64,000 nucleotides of DNA from the NCBI GenBank assembly GCA_016806645.1, contig JACSYO010001618.1, positions 888,501 to 952,500 of the forward strand, read 5' to 3'. Position numbers and translations under genes: made by a program. Positions 1 through 12,200 of this stretch are shown here, in pieces. Numbering within the stretch: the first letter of the stretch is position 1; every line of letters starts with the position of its first letter. This stretch comes from Ophiodon elongatus (lineage: Eukaryota; Chordata; Actinopteri; Perciformes; Hexagrammidae). The notes under the pieces are model-generated. The model was not told where the DNA came from. It saw only the letters and a program-made list of their open reading frames with translations, and ran no database searches.

Positions 1-1125
1 CTTTGCTTTGTTTCACATTCAAAAGTGCTTGCATTTCTTCTCTTTGGAGGTTTATCCATGGCTACAACATTTTACTGTATACAGCAGTGAGAAAACGTAA
101 CTAAAATTCAACAAAAAGTGCCTACAAATTAACCCGATTCTTAGAACTGTGTTAGCACTGTCCAAGGACTGGAACGTTGATGTTTGCACTCTGAGTTGAC
201 TAACCTGCAGGAAAAAAAAAAACTCTTCAGTGTTTGACTCTGAAAACCATTTACAGTTCACATTGGGGACAAGAGTGTTTGGCTTCATCTCTGTCAGTCT
301 GCTCTCCTACTTACACAGCAGTGAATGACTGATAGCAGCATCTCATGGGCTTAAAGCAGTTGGAAATTTATGAGCTGTTCAATAATCAGAGTAAGAAAGA
401 GAAAAGTGTGTCACCTTGTTCTGGAGGCTCGTTCCGTGTTATGAAATGACATGAAAAGGGATTGGCAAACAGCTGACTTGCACACACTTGTCACGCAAAA
501 AGTCGAGTTACTATTTTAAGTGTTGGAAATGTTGCAGGATTTATTCAGACTGTTAGGGCAGAAAGTTGGAGGGGGGGAGAAGTGAACGATAGAATGACAG
601 AGGACCTTGACATCAGTGTAACGATTGATTCGGTTATCTTTCAGTTTGAGCTAATGAACAGTGTTTAGAAATCCAGTTTGTCACAGCTGTGTAAAGTCGG
701 TAGACATTATGAACCAAAGAGCCGGAGGGAAGTACAGTTTGTGTTGTACAACCAATGCCAGACCTGCACAAAGTTAAATATACACTATGCACTCACTGCA
801 CACTGCATATGTTGAACAGAAAAAGTAAGATGTGCTCAGTTGTTATCTTGCGCATAACATGCACATTGTCGGAGATATTTGGTCATCTGTTAAGGAACAT
901 CATTGTAATGCTAGTATACAAACATATTCAGATATCATTTTTCAGATGTCAGTGCTTAGAAAACGAAAGAAACAATTTAGTAGTTCGTGAATTACATCAG
1001 CCAAAATGTGTGCAACTGATCCATTTTATTGATGTTCCACTCTGAGGACCGATGGATTTCAAACGGACATGAGTAATGCTGCAGAAAGCTCTTACTATCT
1101 GACTTTATATCTGTCGTGTGTGTGG

Positions 1126-1178
<53 letters not shown>

Positions 1179-4100
1179 AGCTCTCCTGTGGTGGTGTCGT
1201 GTTACATCCCAAAGTGAACTGATAGGTCTCATCTGTCATCCTCCAGTCTGTGACTCATCAGGCGAGTTATCTGTGATCTCTGAGTTAGTCTTCTCTCCTG
1301 CTGCGGTTTTTACCTGCTGGAACTGGTGATGTGAGACATTTTGTAAAGTTGGAATGAAATTGAATCTGCACAGCGATTAAGAAATGAAAAGACGATTTAC
1401 AGGGTTAGAGCAGCTGTGAACTATATGTTTCATCATGACAGTGTCTCAAATGACATGACAATGTAAAGTGGGTCTCCCATGTGAAGCTACAGAGAAGTAT
1501 TACCTGAATCTGCAGCTCCCCCTTAGCTTTATGGAGCTTTAAGTCATGTTTCCACTCATTGTTTAGCTAACTTTTCTGTCTTGGCTCATTCTCACCTTTT
1601 TTTAGTAAAAAAGTTCTAAAAGCCTATTGTATGCCATACATGCACAGTACGCCTGTCCAGCACCAAACAGCAGATAGTCACAATTAGCAACAAGCTGGTG
1701 ACCATAGTGCAGCACTTAGCAGCTAAAGAGCCAGGAGTTGGTGGAGACCAAAAACAGAGCATAAAGAGAGTATTTTAGACCAAAAACAACTCCAAATGAA
1801 TGAAAACATTTCTCGTCAACTGCTGGATGTGTAAATAAGCTGTGCTTACAAGTTTGCCAAGTAAAACAGAAGTTAGAGCCTCTCTGGCTCCTACACTGTG
1901 ACATATTCTCCAGTGAAATGAAATAGTTGAGTGGTGTACAGTTACAAGAGGGATTTAAATCAAATCCTTTGCATTTGATCGGATGGATAAAAAGTGAGAG
2001 GGATTAGAATTCCCTTGTTGCTAACGTTGCATAATGATTGATGGATGGATGTCATGCTATTATTATTAATATGAAATTGGTCAGTGCTATCTCATGTAAG
2101 CACACTTCATATTTTGTTTTACAGGAAGAAACAATGATTGGATTTTTATATAAAAATACTAAGAAATAGATTTTTTGTTATTGTATATATTGTTAAATAG
2201 GTGCACAATACAACCCTGAAAAAAACAGTTTTTAAGTCGACCCACTTAATATAGTATATAATATATAACTGCCATATTAGCATCTGATGCTAGCTGTGTG
2301 CACATTTAGCCAAATTTAGTTAAGTCATATATTTAGTTTCTTATTCCCTATAGATAAAAGTGCTTTTTAATGTCCTACAGATCAGTGGCGGCCAAAGCAT
2401 CCCCAGTTCACATGAGTAGCTTCAGGAGACGCTTGGAAAGTGCACTCAAAACAATGACACACAGTGTTTTCAGATGATGGACTCTCGTAAAGGTGAAGCA
2501 TCTCCTCCATCAAGGCCCATTTAAAGTGAGGTGGCCTGTTTGTGAGCAGCTGGATCTGAACAGTAGGAAATTGTTGTCGCTACAGAGTGAAACACTTGGA
2601 AGTTAAATGGGCAGGGAGCAAAGTGAGCACTGTGGAATTTTACCAAGTCAACTTTATATAAGAGGACAGAGGATAAGAGTCATACAGCCAGACACACAGA
2701 GAGAGGACAGAAAGACTGTAAGCGAGTCACACTGCTCGAGTGGAGGATTGAAATGCTGTTCATGAGACGAGAAATGAAAGTGTGGGATGTCTGGTGCCTG
2801 AAGCTCTGTCCTGACTGCATGACTCTGCCTCTATTAAGACCTATAATTCAGTTCTCTTTGTCATTGTTGAAGCTTTTCACTTCCGTCCAACACGTGAGTC
2901 ACACGGTTGTCAGTCATCGGATGATTTGATGTGGGTTTATTAAAAGGAGGCGCGTCTTTCCCTCTGACTCAATAATTGCTTCCTCCTGAAGACAGACAGG
3001 ATCAGCATCTGCTGTGAAGAATAGAGGAGGAGGTGGAGGAGGTGAGGAAGGGAGGGTAGGTTGCCTGTTTTTAGAAGCATGCCAGCTGCCACAGTCTGAC
3101 CCTCGGGGTGTCTGTCTTCTTCAACACAGGTTAGGAGCTGCCCCATGCAGCCACATGCCCAGTCAGGGGACCTGACTCTGTCTCCAGTCATAGTCCTTTT
3201 CATGTTCACCACAAACATATATAGGATCATTGCGAAGTAAGTGAGGTTCGGCTTGTGCTTCCAGTTGCATCATCTTTGTAAATTACTCTGTTTTCATTGT
3301 TTTTGGTCCATTTTGGCATTTTAGATCTTTTAAAAAAGTGTACCATCATCACTGAAGTCATACAATGCACCTGAAGTAATGAGAATAAGTCATTTTGTAC
3401 TTTTTGTGGCAATTTCATTAGTTTTAAACGTGGCAATATGAAACATATATTTTCAGTACGTTACATGGGTAACACTCCGTTTTAACCTTTAGCTATTTGT
3501 CAACAATTAGCCTATACTATCTCCTGAAGTCATAATTTATATTATTACCACTGTGTTTGTCACTTATGTGTATCCACAGAAGAAGTTATAGTACATTAAT
3601 ACATTAATAAGAGCTTATATCTGCATACAGCTGATAGTGTGTACACCATTTATTAATTCTTGTTATACTACCTATCAATGCTATACTGTTGGAAGTTAAA
3701 GTAAAGTGTTGCTGTTGCATGTTTCTCTCCAAATTAAAAAAAGAAAGATAATTTAGATTTTGGCCAGTGGAAACAAAGCTCATGACCCTGAACATCATTT
3801 AACTAGAGCAGCCTTCACATAACTGTTATCACTGGCCCAAATTTTCCAGCGATCACTGATGAGTTGCAGATGAAGGCAGTACCTCTGCAGTTTCCAGCTG
3901 CTCATTAAGGCTGCTTGACAGTGTATCACTATTTCAATTATTTTTAGTGCCGCCAGCCCAAGGGCAGCCGCGTGGGTGAGAGGAAGGAGGGAGAAATAAG
4001 AGTCTAAGAGGGGGATGAAAAAAAGGGTAATAGGTAAAAAGAAAATTAACAGATTTATTGCTTCAGGAAGGAGGAAGGTTTTCAAGTGCTATATTAGCTG

Positions 4101-4740
4101 TTTTAAAACATATGGGCCTACTGTTCTAAACTCCTTTAAATGACCTTCTTTTGCCATTGGAACATTAATCAAGCTGGAGTCTATTTAAGCTGTAACAAGA
4201 CACTGACATATTATCACCTTTATATAGCAAAGTTGTTTGCAAACAGTTGCCTATTACACAACAAGCAAATACAGAGCAACATTAGCATTCATTTGGACTC
4301 ATGTTTCTGTCCACCTATATAGACCCTTAATTCACTGCACCGACTCCTAAGGGAAATATCTGGTTCCTAAGCTGCTAAATGCTTCACAATGTTCACCAGC
4401 TAGTCGCTAACTTTGTTTGTCTTCTATCTGTTGCTGGACAGATAGTGTGCAGTTGGTTTTTAGGACCTTTTTTTGTTGTTGCTGAAAACAGCTGCTTGCA
4501 ACACTATGAGTGTGGTGAGAATGAATCAAAGCAGTCTGGTAGCGGGCCGGAGAATGGAAACAAAAAGCTGAAAGACAATATGAAGCTCTGTGGAGCTGAG
4601 GGGAACTGTAAGTCTAGTGATCATTCTTTCTAGGTTTGCCCCTATGAGGGACCGCTTTTACACAACACAAAGTCACTTGATCCATTGTTATAACATTTGG
4701 GGGGGAGAAGGGGGGGAGGGAGGGGGCTTCTTGTCCAATG
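1..4740. other. Non-coding stretch, no gene recognised
   Basis: I see no exon with convincing family resemblance here. Short open frames on both strands lack recognisable domains and look like chance. The stretch contains one GT microsatellite (1,116-1,176), a G-rich patch near 4,700 and a TATA-like site near 2,652. It is probably distal upstream DNA of errfi1 or intergenic DNA; conserved enhancers could be present but cannot be recognised without alignment. Confidence 0.6.
1116..1176. repeat. (GT)n microsatellite
   Basis: An almost pure GT dinucleotide run with a few interruptions at its left end (GTGGGTGTATG). Reading frames through it encode only Cys/Val runs and are not genes. Confidence 0.95.
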
Positions 4741-4744
4741 TGAC

Positions 4745-4815
4745 GATCCAAGAACAGAGGATGTTGTATGTTGTACAACTTGTAAAGCCCTCTGAGGCAA
4801 ATTTGTGATTTGTGA
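4745..4815 (+). mobile_element. L2-type LINE 3'-end fragment
   Basis: The segment contains TGTAAAGCCCTCTGAGGCAA followed by ATTTGTGATTTGTGAT. The same block ends the much longer LINE at 29.3-31.0 kb, so this is a short 3' remnant in the plus orientation. It lies just after a G-rich run (4,700-4,727). No coding part of the element remains. Confidence 0.8.
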
Positions 4816-6021
4816 TATCAATGTTTTTCAAGTCTGCCTTAAAACAATCTTTAGTCTTTTGTGTGCTTTAAACGCTTTAATACACTGTTTCACAAACTTG
4901 TTTTCATTTATAAATCATGAGAATTTGTGCAAAAAAAGAACATTCTGGACCAATTTTACAGCTATTTTGTTATGACCTTATATTATCTTGTATAGGTAAA
5001 CCAGCCATAAGAAGGGATGAATCACAAGTTTGTTTTTTGCATGTGTTATTGAAAAAATATGCACGTATCAAATGCTTTAAAAATTAGATCAAATACAGGC
5101 AGAGTTAACAGGCTATTTCATTGTTTTCATGTCCTCTCATCAGTTAAACAAACAGAATTTCGCTAGCCTATCATATCAGATTCAATGTTATATGTAGGCA
5201 ATGTTATATTCAGGCTCCCTTATGTGACTTAAAGGTCTACTGCAAATACAAATATTAAATAAAAGACTACAAAAAATTCATCAAATTTATTTGGCGACCT
5301 TAATGAAATCTCCTGCGACCCATGTGTGGGTCCCCACCCAGTCTTTCAGAATGACTGCTTTCATACATAAATGTATCTTTCATACATACAGTCTTGTTCA
5401 AATTGTTTTAAAATGTTACCCTATCCTTAACGATGTCCTCTGGTCTACTTATTAATGTATAAACTTGACATGGTGTTGTAGATGCGATACAGATCATTAT
5501 GAGTTAATATGACTTGTGGAAGGAAAAGTGGAGAGGAAACCCACATAGAGAGAGATCAGTAAAACTCCACTTAGAAACATACCAGTCTTACCTGGTCAGG
5601 TTCCGAACTACTGAACCACGAGGATTTCAGGTCATCGACACGAGCTGAAACCCAGAGAAGAGGGCTGCTGTTTCTCATGTATACCAGATTTGGCACAATA
5701 TGTTTTAAACACAAGGTGATAGACAGGTGAAAGCGCTGTACTCATGCCAGGTATATTGCATTTTATTTGGATAGATGACTGAGTTCGTGTTCTTGAGACA
5801 CGGCTTTGCGTCACTCTGGTGACCTTACAGGAAAATCCACATTGCATTACTCAAGTGACAATACCAGTCATCACCATTATCATACATTGGTAATAGCCCT
5901 CATGATGACAGGCGAGCACTTTGATATAGGGCATGGCTCTGGGTTGGACTGAAGACCCCTGACTTTATTAAAAACTCCCTTAACCTGAAAAGAAGAATGT
6001 CCTTCTGTCTTTTTAAATCCT

Positions 6022-6023
<2 letters not shown>

Positions 6024-6096
<73 letters not shown>

Positions 6097-6098
6097 TG
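6024..6098. repeat. (GT)n microsatellite
   Basis: About 37 uninterrupted GT units, ending in TGTTTGTG. It is one of several GT runs in the window and is likely length-polymorphic. Confidence 0.95.
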
Positions 6099-6946
6099 AA
6101 CTGAACATTCAGATTTAACTCTGTTTGTCTCTTTTATGGTGCTTAATACAACCGTTATCAGTGTTTGTTATCCTTAACCATAGTAAGTGCAAACTCTACC
6201 TGTGTCTGCTATCAACTTGCCTCCCAAGGGAGAGATCAGTTGTATCCAAGTCTGGTCTAAATCTGTCAACGTGTAAACACAGACACCCCAGCTGCAGACC
6301 CCACAACTGTCTCCAGTGTGATTAATGATAACCTGCAAGCTCCTCCTGACTGACAGCAGGCTTGCGTGTGAAGATGCAGGCTGCCTCATAACTATAAACC
6401 TAAAAAACCTGGGGAAGGGGGTGGTGTTAGAGGCCTCCCTTAAATTGCAAAACACCTGTATCTGACTCACACAGAGTTAATCACACACCTTTATGGCGCA
6501 GAAGAACAGCCTGCACTGTTCCACACTGACGGAAGAGAGAGAGAGAGAACAATGAGACAGACTCTGTTTGATCTATATTTGACCTTTAATTCATTTTCAA
6601 GTTGCATGTATTAATCATTCATTCAATCATACATTTTCCCTCTTTATGAATTTGTACCTTCTATACTGCAAATTACTATTGCAACTGTACTTTTGCTGTA
6701 AAGTAGGACTCACTGGATTGATGTGGCAGAGGATTAGTCTATGAGCAAAAGACTCAGGCGGAATCTAGACATCGATTAGCAGCTGCGTGGGATATACTGT
6801 ACTGACTGTCAAATCCACAGAGAGATGCATTTACATAAATTCAAACCAGGTGCATACTGCTGTATGGCTGGTGTTGGGCAGTGTGTGAGGGAGAGCACAG
6901 TCTGAACCACCAGCTATTGTTATTCAACACCAGACCTCGCTCTCGT

Positions 6947-7060
<114 letters not shown>

Positions 7061-8329
7061 TTGAGTGGACAAAACAGGAGAAGGGAGGAGCTACTCTTCA
7101 TATCTAAAATATCTCACTGCATTTGTTTACATTTGATCGGCAGCAACAAGATTGAGACCGTTATGAAAAGAGTGACGTGCACTGGGCATGCATTGTGAAT
7201 GTGTAAATGAACGAGACAGACATGATTTGTGTGGTAGGGAAAGGTTTTTCAGGGTAAAGTAGATGGTATAAATCGGGTACACCTTTAGTGTACAGTATGT
7301 GTGTGTGAGCAAGAGAAAAACTGTAAAGAGGTGATGTGTGTGTGTGCGTGTGTAGAGGAGTGTGTGTTGTGAGGGTAAAGTGGATGGTTGACTCCACTGG
7401 AATGCGGCGCTGACTCAGTCCGTCTGTCAGCCACAACCATGTTCGCTCTGTGGACTTATTCACACTCTGCGACCCTTTCAAGGGGGCGGCCTGTTGCCTC
7501 ATGTTGGATTTCCGGCAGCACTCTTGGAATTTCGGGGAACAGAACTCCAGGAAGCTCTGGGATATGGCCTTGTTTGGGTTCAGGCTTCACTGTCTTATTA
7601 TAAATAAAACATGTCTGATGTTTTTTTTATATTTTTGAGTAATTTTACTGTGGGAAACATTTTGTTTTAGGAAATAGGTTTAAACTAAGTATGTAACCTG
7701 TATGAATATGATGGGTATTAAGGGTAATTTTTTTTATTTCAGCTTGAAACTTTCTATCAATAATTTGTATTTAATTTACAAGCTGATATAGATCACTGAT
7801 CTATGACTGATCAGAGACCAGTGCAATGAGCTCAACTGGTCTGCACTTTTTTAAAAATCAAAGTAAGAAAGTGGCAGTGGCAGACTCAAGTTCTCACGCT
7901 GCTTGGATGTGCCTGCTTGGATGTTCCTATAGTATTTAAAAACATGATAACATATCCTACAGTGACCTAATGTGCAAGAAAACATGACGAAGTGCCCTCC
8001 AGGGTGCCCTTCCAGTGGAAAAAATGCCATGCAATGCCATAATAAATGTGCTACTTGCCAGAAAATGTTCTGCATGCTGGAGTGTCGCCACTGACTGGCT
8101 GTCTTATAGGAAGCATCCTAAAGAGACATAATACACAAGTATCTGAGAGATGGAATTTGAATCAGACTGTGAAGGTAAAGGAACAATCTTAGTGACCTAT
8201 TTTGCCCCTGACTAGTAACTTCTAGTCTAGCGCAACCAACAAGTCTGAATTGCCACTTGTCCAACACTGAAGTTTATGAAAGGAGGCTGAAACTGATGAC
8301 TAAATTCCTCTCAGCCTTAGCTCTTCTTT

Positions 8330-8580
8330 AAAATGAATGGTAACATGGCATGCTAATATGCTAACGTTACTACAGTACACTAGCATGTTAAATGATGCTA
8401 ACATGGAAAACATGCTTAATGTTGACATGCTAACTGTGTGTCAATATGGTAACATTAAGTTAACAAGCCAAATGCTAACATCCAAACATGTGAGCATGTT
8501 TTCATGCATTCTTTTTTTTGGTGTGTGGCAAGCTTTACCACCTCATGTGGCTGCTAGCATAAGTGTACTCATAGCTACAC
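8330..8580. repeat. Degenerate GCTAAC/CATGCTAA satellite
   Basis: Short motifs such as ATGCTAA, GCTAACATG and CATGCTAAT recur every 10-20 bp across about 250 bp, with heavy divergence. Degenerate arrays of this motif are common in teleost intergenic DNA. An open frame through it on the plus strand has a repeat-like composition and is not considered a gene. Confidence 0.75.
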
Positions 8581-8876
8581 ACATTACAGCACTGGCTACG
8601 AAATAACTCTTTTTTAGAGATTTAATTTATTTTAAATGCGAAGATATCACTTATATTTGTATATGTCGAATGATAAAGGTATAAACACAAAGTCACAGCT
8701 TGAGTGTTGGCCATAACTTAAAACCTGCACATGTTTTTACAAATATCCGTTGGTCAGCCAACAAAAACCCTCTCAGTGCTGTTTGTATTTCATCTGTGGC
8801 AATCGGACATGTCTCATGTCAGTGTCTTGGCCTCCCACGCTCCATGTCACACCCTCCCCAGACAGACAGAGATCTG

Positions 8877-8896
8877 CTGTGTGTGTTTGTGTGTGT

Positions 8897-8956
<60 letters not shown>
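8877..8956. repeat. (GT)n microsatellite
   Basis: An 80-bp GT run with two early interruptions (GTTTGTG, GTATGTG). It keeps three overlapping plus-strand frames and one minus-strand frame open, but none has flanking sequence resembling a protein domain. Confidence 0.95.
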
Positions 8957-8957
<1 letters not shown>

Positions 8958-9232
8958 TCGTACTCGGTGGGCTCATCAGATTGCTCCTCCCTTGCCAGAT
9001 GCTGGCCAGCGAAGAAAACAAGACCAGGAGAGGGTGTCTGTCATTTGGGGATTACCTGGGCCTCCTCTCCCTCATTGGGTTATCGAAACAAAGTTCAGTT
9101 CAGAGGAATATCATTGCTGATGCTTTGTGTCTATCCAGTTAAAGATTTGCTGTTGGGGAAATTTGCTTGGATTTGCATGCAATTTGGCATAAATTGTTTC
9201 TGGATATGGATACAAAAACTCAAAGTCGTAGG

Positions 9233-9292
9233 CAGTGGTGTAATGTATGTAACTATAAGTACACTTACTCAAGTTCCATATTGAAGTACTAA
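9233..9292 (+). mobile_element. Fragment of a teleost AGTGGTGTAATG-type element
   Basis: The sequence GCAGTGGTGTAATGTATGTA, followed by a TACACTTACTCAAGT-like block, matches the starting end of the non-autonomous repeat whose larger copies lie at 55.5-56.05 kb and 60.26-60.67 kb. Only the terminal 60 bp is visible. Confidence 0.6.
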
Positions 9293-9299
9293 TTTAAGA

Positions 9300-12200
9300 A
9301 AAATGATGCTGGTTAACTATGCAATAGTCCTGCACTCTATGAAACATTTCTATGGTCTTTGCCTCTGGTGGATCTCTATGGTTGGATTTTTTAGATGCCA
9401 AACTGTGTTGAATTTCTCGCACTGTAGTGCTGTACTGACTCTCTTCACTTCCGCTGGTGTGCTCAAGTGTCAAGTACACAGAGTCTAAATCAACCAGATA
9501 CACTTAAAATATGTCTATTTGCAAGTGATCCTGAAGGATCAGTGTCCACCCCCGAGCAAACAGCAGTTTCTCATACCACTCACCTCCCAGCCAACCAGAA
9601 CTGTTGAAAGTATGTGTGGAGACAGCCACATTAATCACACTCCCGTATAACATGTCCTTTTAAAGCTCTATATTTCAAATACAACCTGTGTGTGTGTGTG
9701 TGTATGTGTGTGCCCCTCTATCTGTCACCGGTGCAGAACTCTCTTGCAATGCCTCTCCTCGAACAGAATGCAGTTTGTGGCATGAAAGACAAACAATCCA
9801 TGCACACACGCCACACAAACACACATGCGCACGCACACACTTCCACACTACTTGAACCCTGGGGCAGAATGCCAAAGAGCTGGAGGAATGTGACCCGGTG
9901 ACCTTGGCTTGCAGACTTCCACATGGAGACCGGACACTAGGATGGTGTGCATCGGAAGAGGAGGCTAGAATAGCTCCGGTGTCCGGTAACGGGAGACTGA
10001 CTCTGTTTGTAAACTGTAGCCATATGACACACTGAGAGCCTGCAGTGCACATGTATATGCACAGATCCACAGGTGATGGAAACACTTGTACTCATGTCCA
10101 GAGGTTAGGAGGTGGGCGATGATGGGTCACATGAAAGGGGGGTGTTCGCTTTGAGATCGGTGCATTTCTCCTGTACAACACTGGGTTAACCTTGCAGCAA
10201 CACATTTTTCTACTTTCATAAATCCTGACTTTCCTGTTTGACTTTTCAAGTTTTTTTCTTTTCTTTTAAATACATGCATAGAACAGAGGGAGGCCAAGTT
10301 TGACTTACTCGATAGCACTTAAATCTACAAATCTCTCAGTATAAAATAAGATTTAAAGTATTCCAGTAGGAGAAATAAATGTGGGTGGACATAGAACCAA
10401 CGATGCACGTGTATGTACGTTCAGATTACAATCTGACAAAAAAGTTTGCATTTCTTTCTGCACACATTTACTTGCATGGCCTGCCACACAACAATCTCCA
10501 TGTCAAATGGTTGCTCAATATACTGACCTGTTTTTTTCTCTGCTTCAGCGAGTGCATGCAGTGGGGATCCAAGTCATGCATCAAAGATGGTGAAGATAGA
10601 AGTATACCACAGCTGCTAGAAATATATGTGACACTTTTTATAAACTACATACCAGTATGTGTATTGTCAGAGCCTCGCAGCAACATGCACCTTCCTTTCT
10701 CAGATGCCTGTTGATTTAAAAAGTGAGTGGCCACATATATCGTTTTAGTGAAATACTTTTACTAATTACACAATCTGCACGTTTTAACCTAATCTAATTT
10801 GTTTAATGGAAAGATTTTTATTTTTTTCAACTATATAGACAGAAACATTCAGTGTAAATCTTTTTTTTCATTTACTCTTCTGCACAGAAAAGCCAGGGGT
10901 AAACCCCACCCCCTGTGCTCAGAGGGAGGACAGTGATACAAGTGACAGATCAGGTCCAACCAGTCACAGATGACAAACCCTCAGTGTTGCCCCACGATTA
11001 TCTAACAAACATTTGAGCCCTCTGCAAGAGTCTTTCTTGAAATGAGTTTTATTTCTTGATAATGCAAGTAACTTATTTGAATTCACAACATTATTTAGTA
11101 AATTAGTTTCAGATTATTCCTTTTTAAAGGTATGTGGAACTAATAGAAGGCTCTGTAACTTCATACATTGTTGTGAAGCAGATTTATGTTCATATTGTCA
11201 GCACAGTAGCATAAACTTCACTGTTCCAGTGTGTGACAGTAATATATGGTTGCATTTGATTCCCCACTTAACACTTGCTCGTAAAGTACCTGACTAGTCT
11301 GACTCAGGAGACGGTCAGCTTTCGAAGTCTTGGGAGGCTGTCTCTAGACCTGTGAGTAGTTTGTGTGTGTGCCCTATCAGTCTTGCTCAGCACACAGGTG
11401 CAGAGCCTACCTGAGGCAGACGGTCTGGTGCCAATGGGTTGTAAAGCAATCAGACAGAGGTAATATATGCCTCTGCCTCTCAAATAGCTAACAGAGCAAG
11501 AAAGGAACAGCATGTTGATCCAGAAACAAACAGCGTACAGCCCCAACACCTCCCCATCTGGCCCAGGATGATTTGTTTTAGTCGCGCTCCATCATTGTCA
11601 CTCCAGAAACAGACTCTAGCCGTCCTTCCCCTCGGGTAGAGCTACCAATCATACACACAGCCCTGACAGTGACTGTGTTATTTTAAAATGTACCTATTGG
11701 AAAGGTCTTATTTAAGACAAAGCTTCATGGACAGCAGCACTGTAAGAGTATATCAGCAGCTGAAAGAGACTGTGTACTTTTCTCCCAGTATAATATATTT
11801 GCTGGGATTGATAGACTGTAGTCTGATCCATTTCTATTCTCATACAATCAGAAGAAGCAAAGCAAATCAAGTTGTGGCCGGCGCTAACACCATGGCATCT
11901 ATTCAGGTCAACTATTGAGAGATGCCACTATCACTAGGGCAACAAGTAAAACAAACAATGTGTGGGTTTTGAATGTGGATGAAACACTAGACTCAAATCA
12001 GTCAGCCACACAAAATGCAGCTTGGAGGTCTGCGCCCAGTTCAAGCTGTACTTTCAACCACGTCCTGCCTTTATGAGACAGTGTGGGTGGTGGGAGTTTA
12101 AAAGCTGTCAGACCCTTTTTAATCCATGTTTACCACAATGGAGAGCTCTGTAAACACATGGGTTTGCCACAACATTATTCCAACAAGCAACAATCCAGAG

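Noticed and set aside
8700..9284. A 194-codon plus-strand frame and overlapping frames of about 130 codons
   Set aside because: All are held open by the GT microsatellite; flanking residues match no domain and three frames are open at once.
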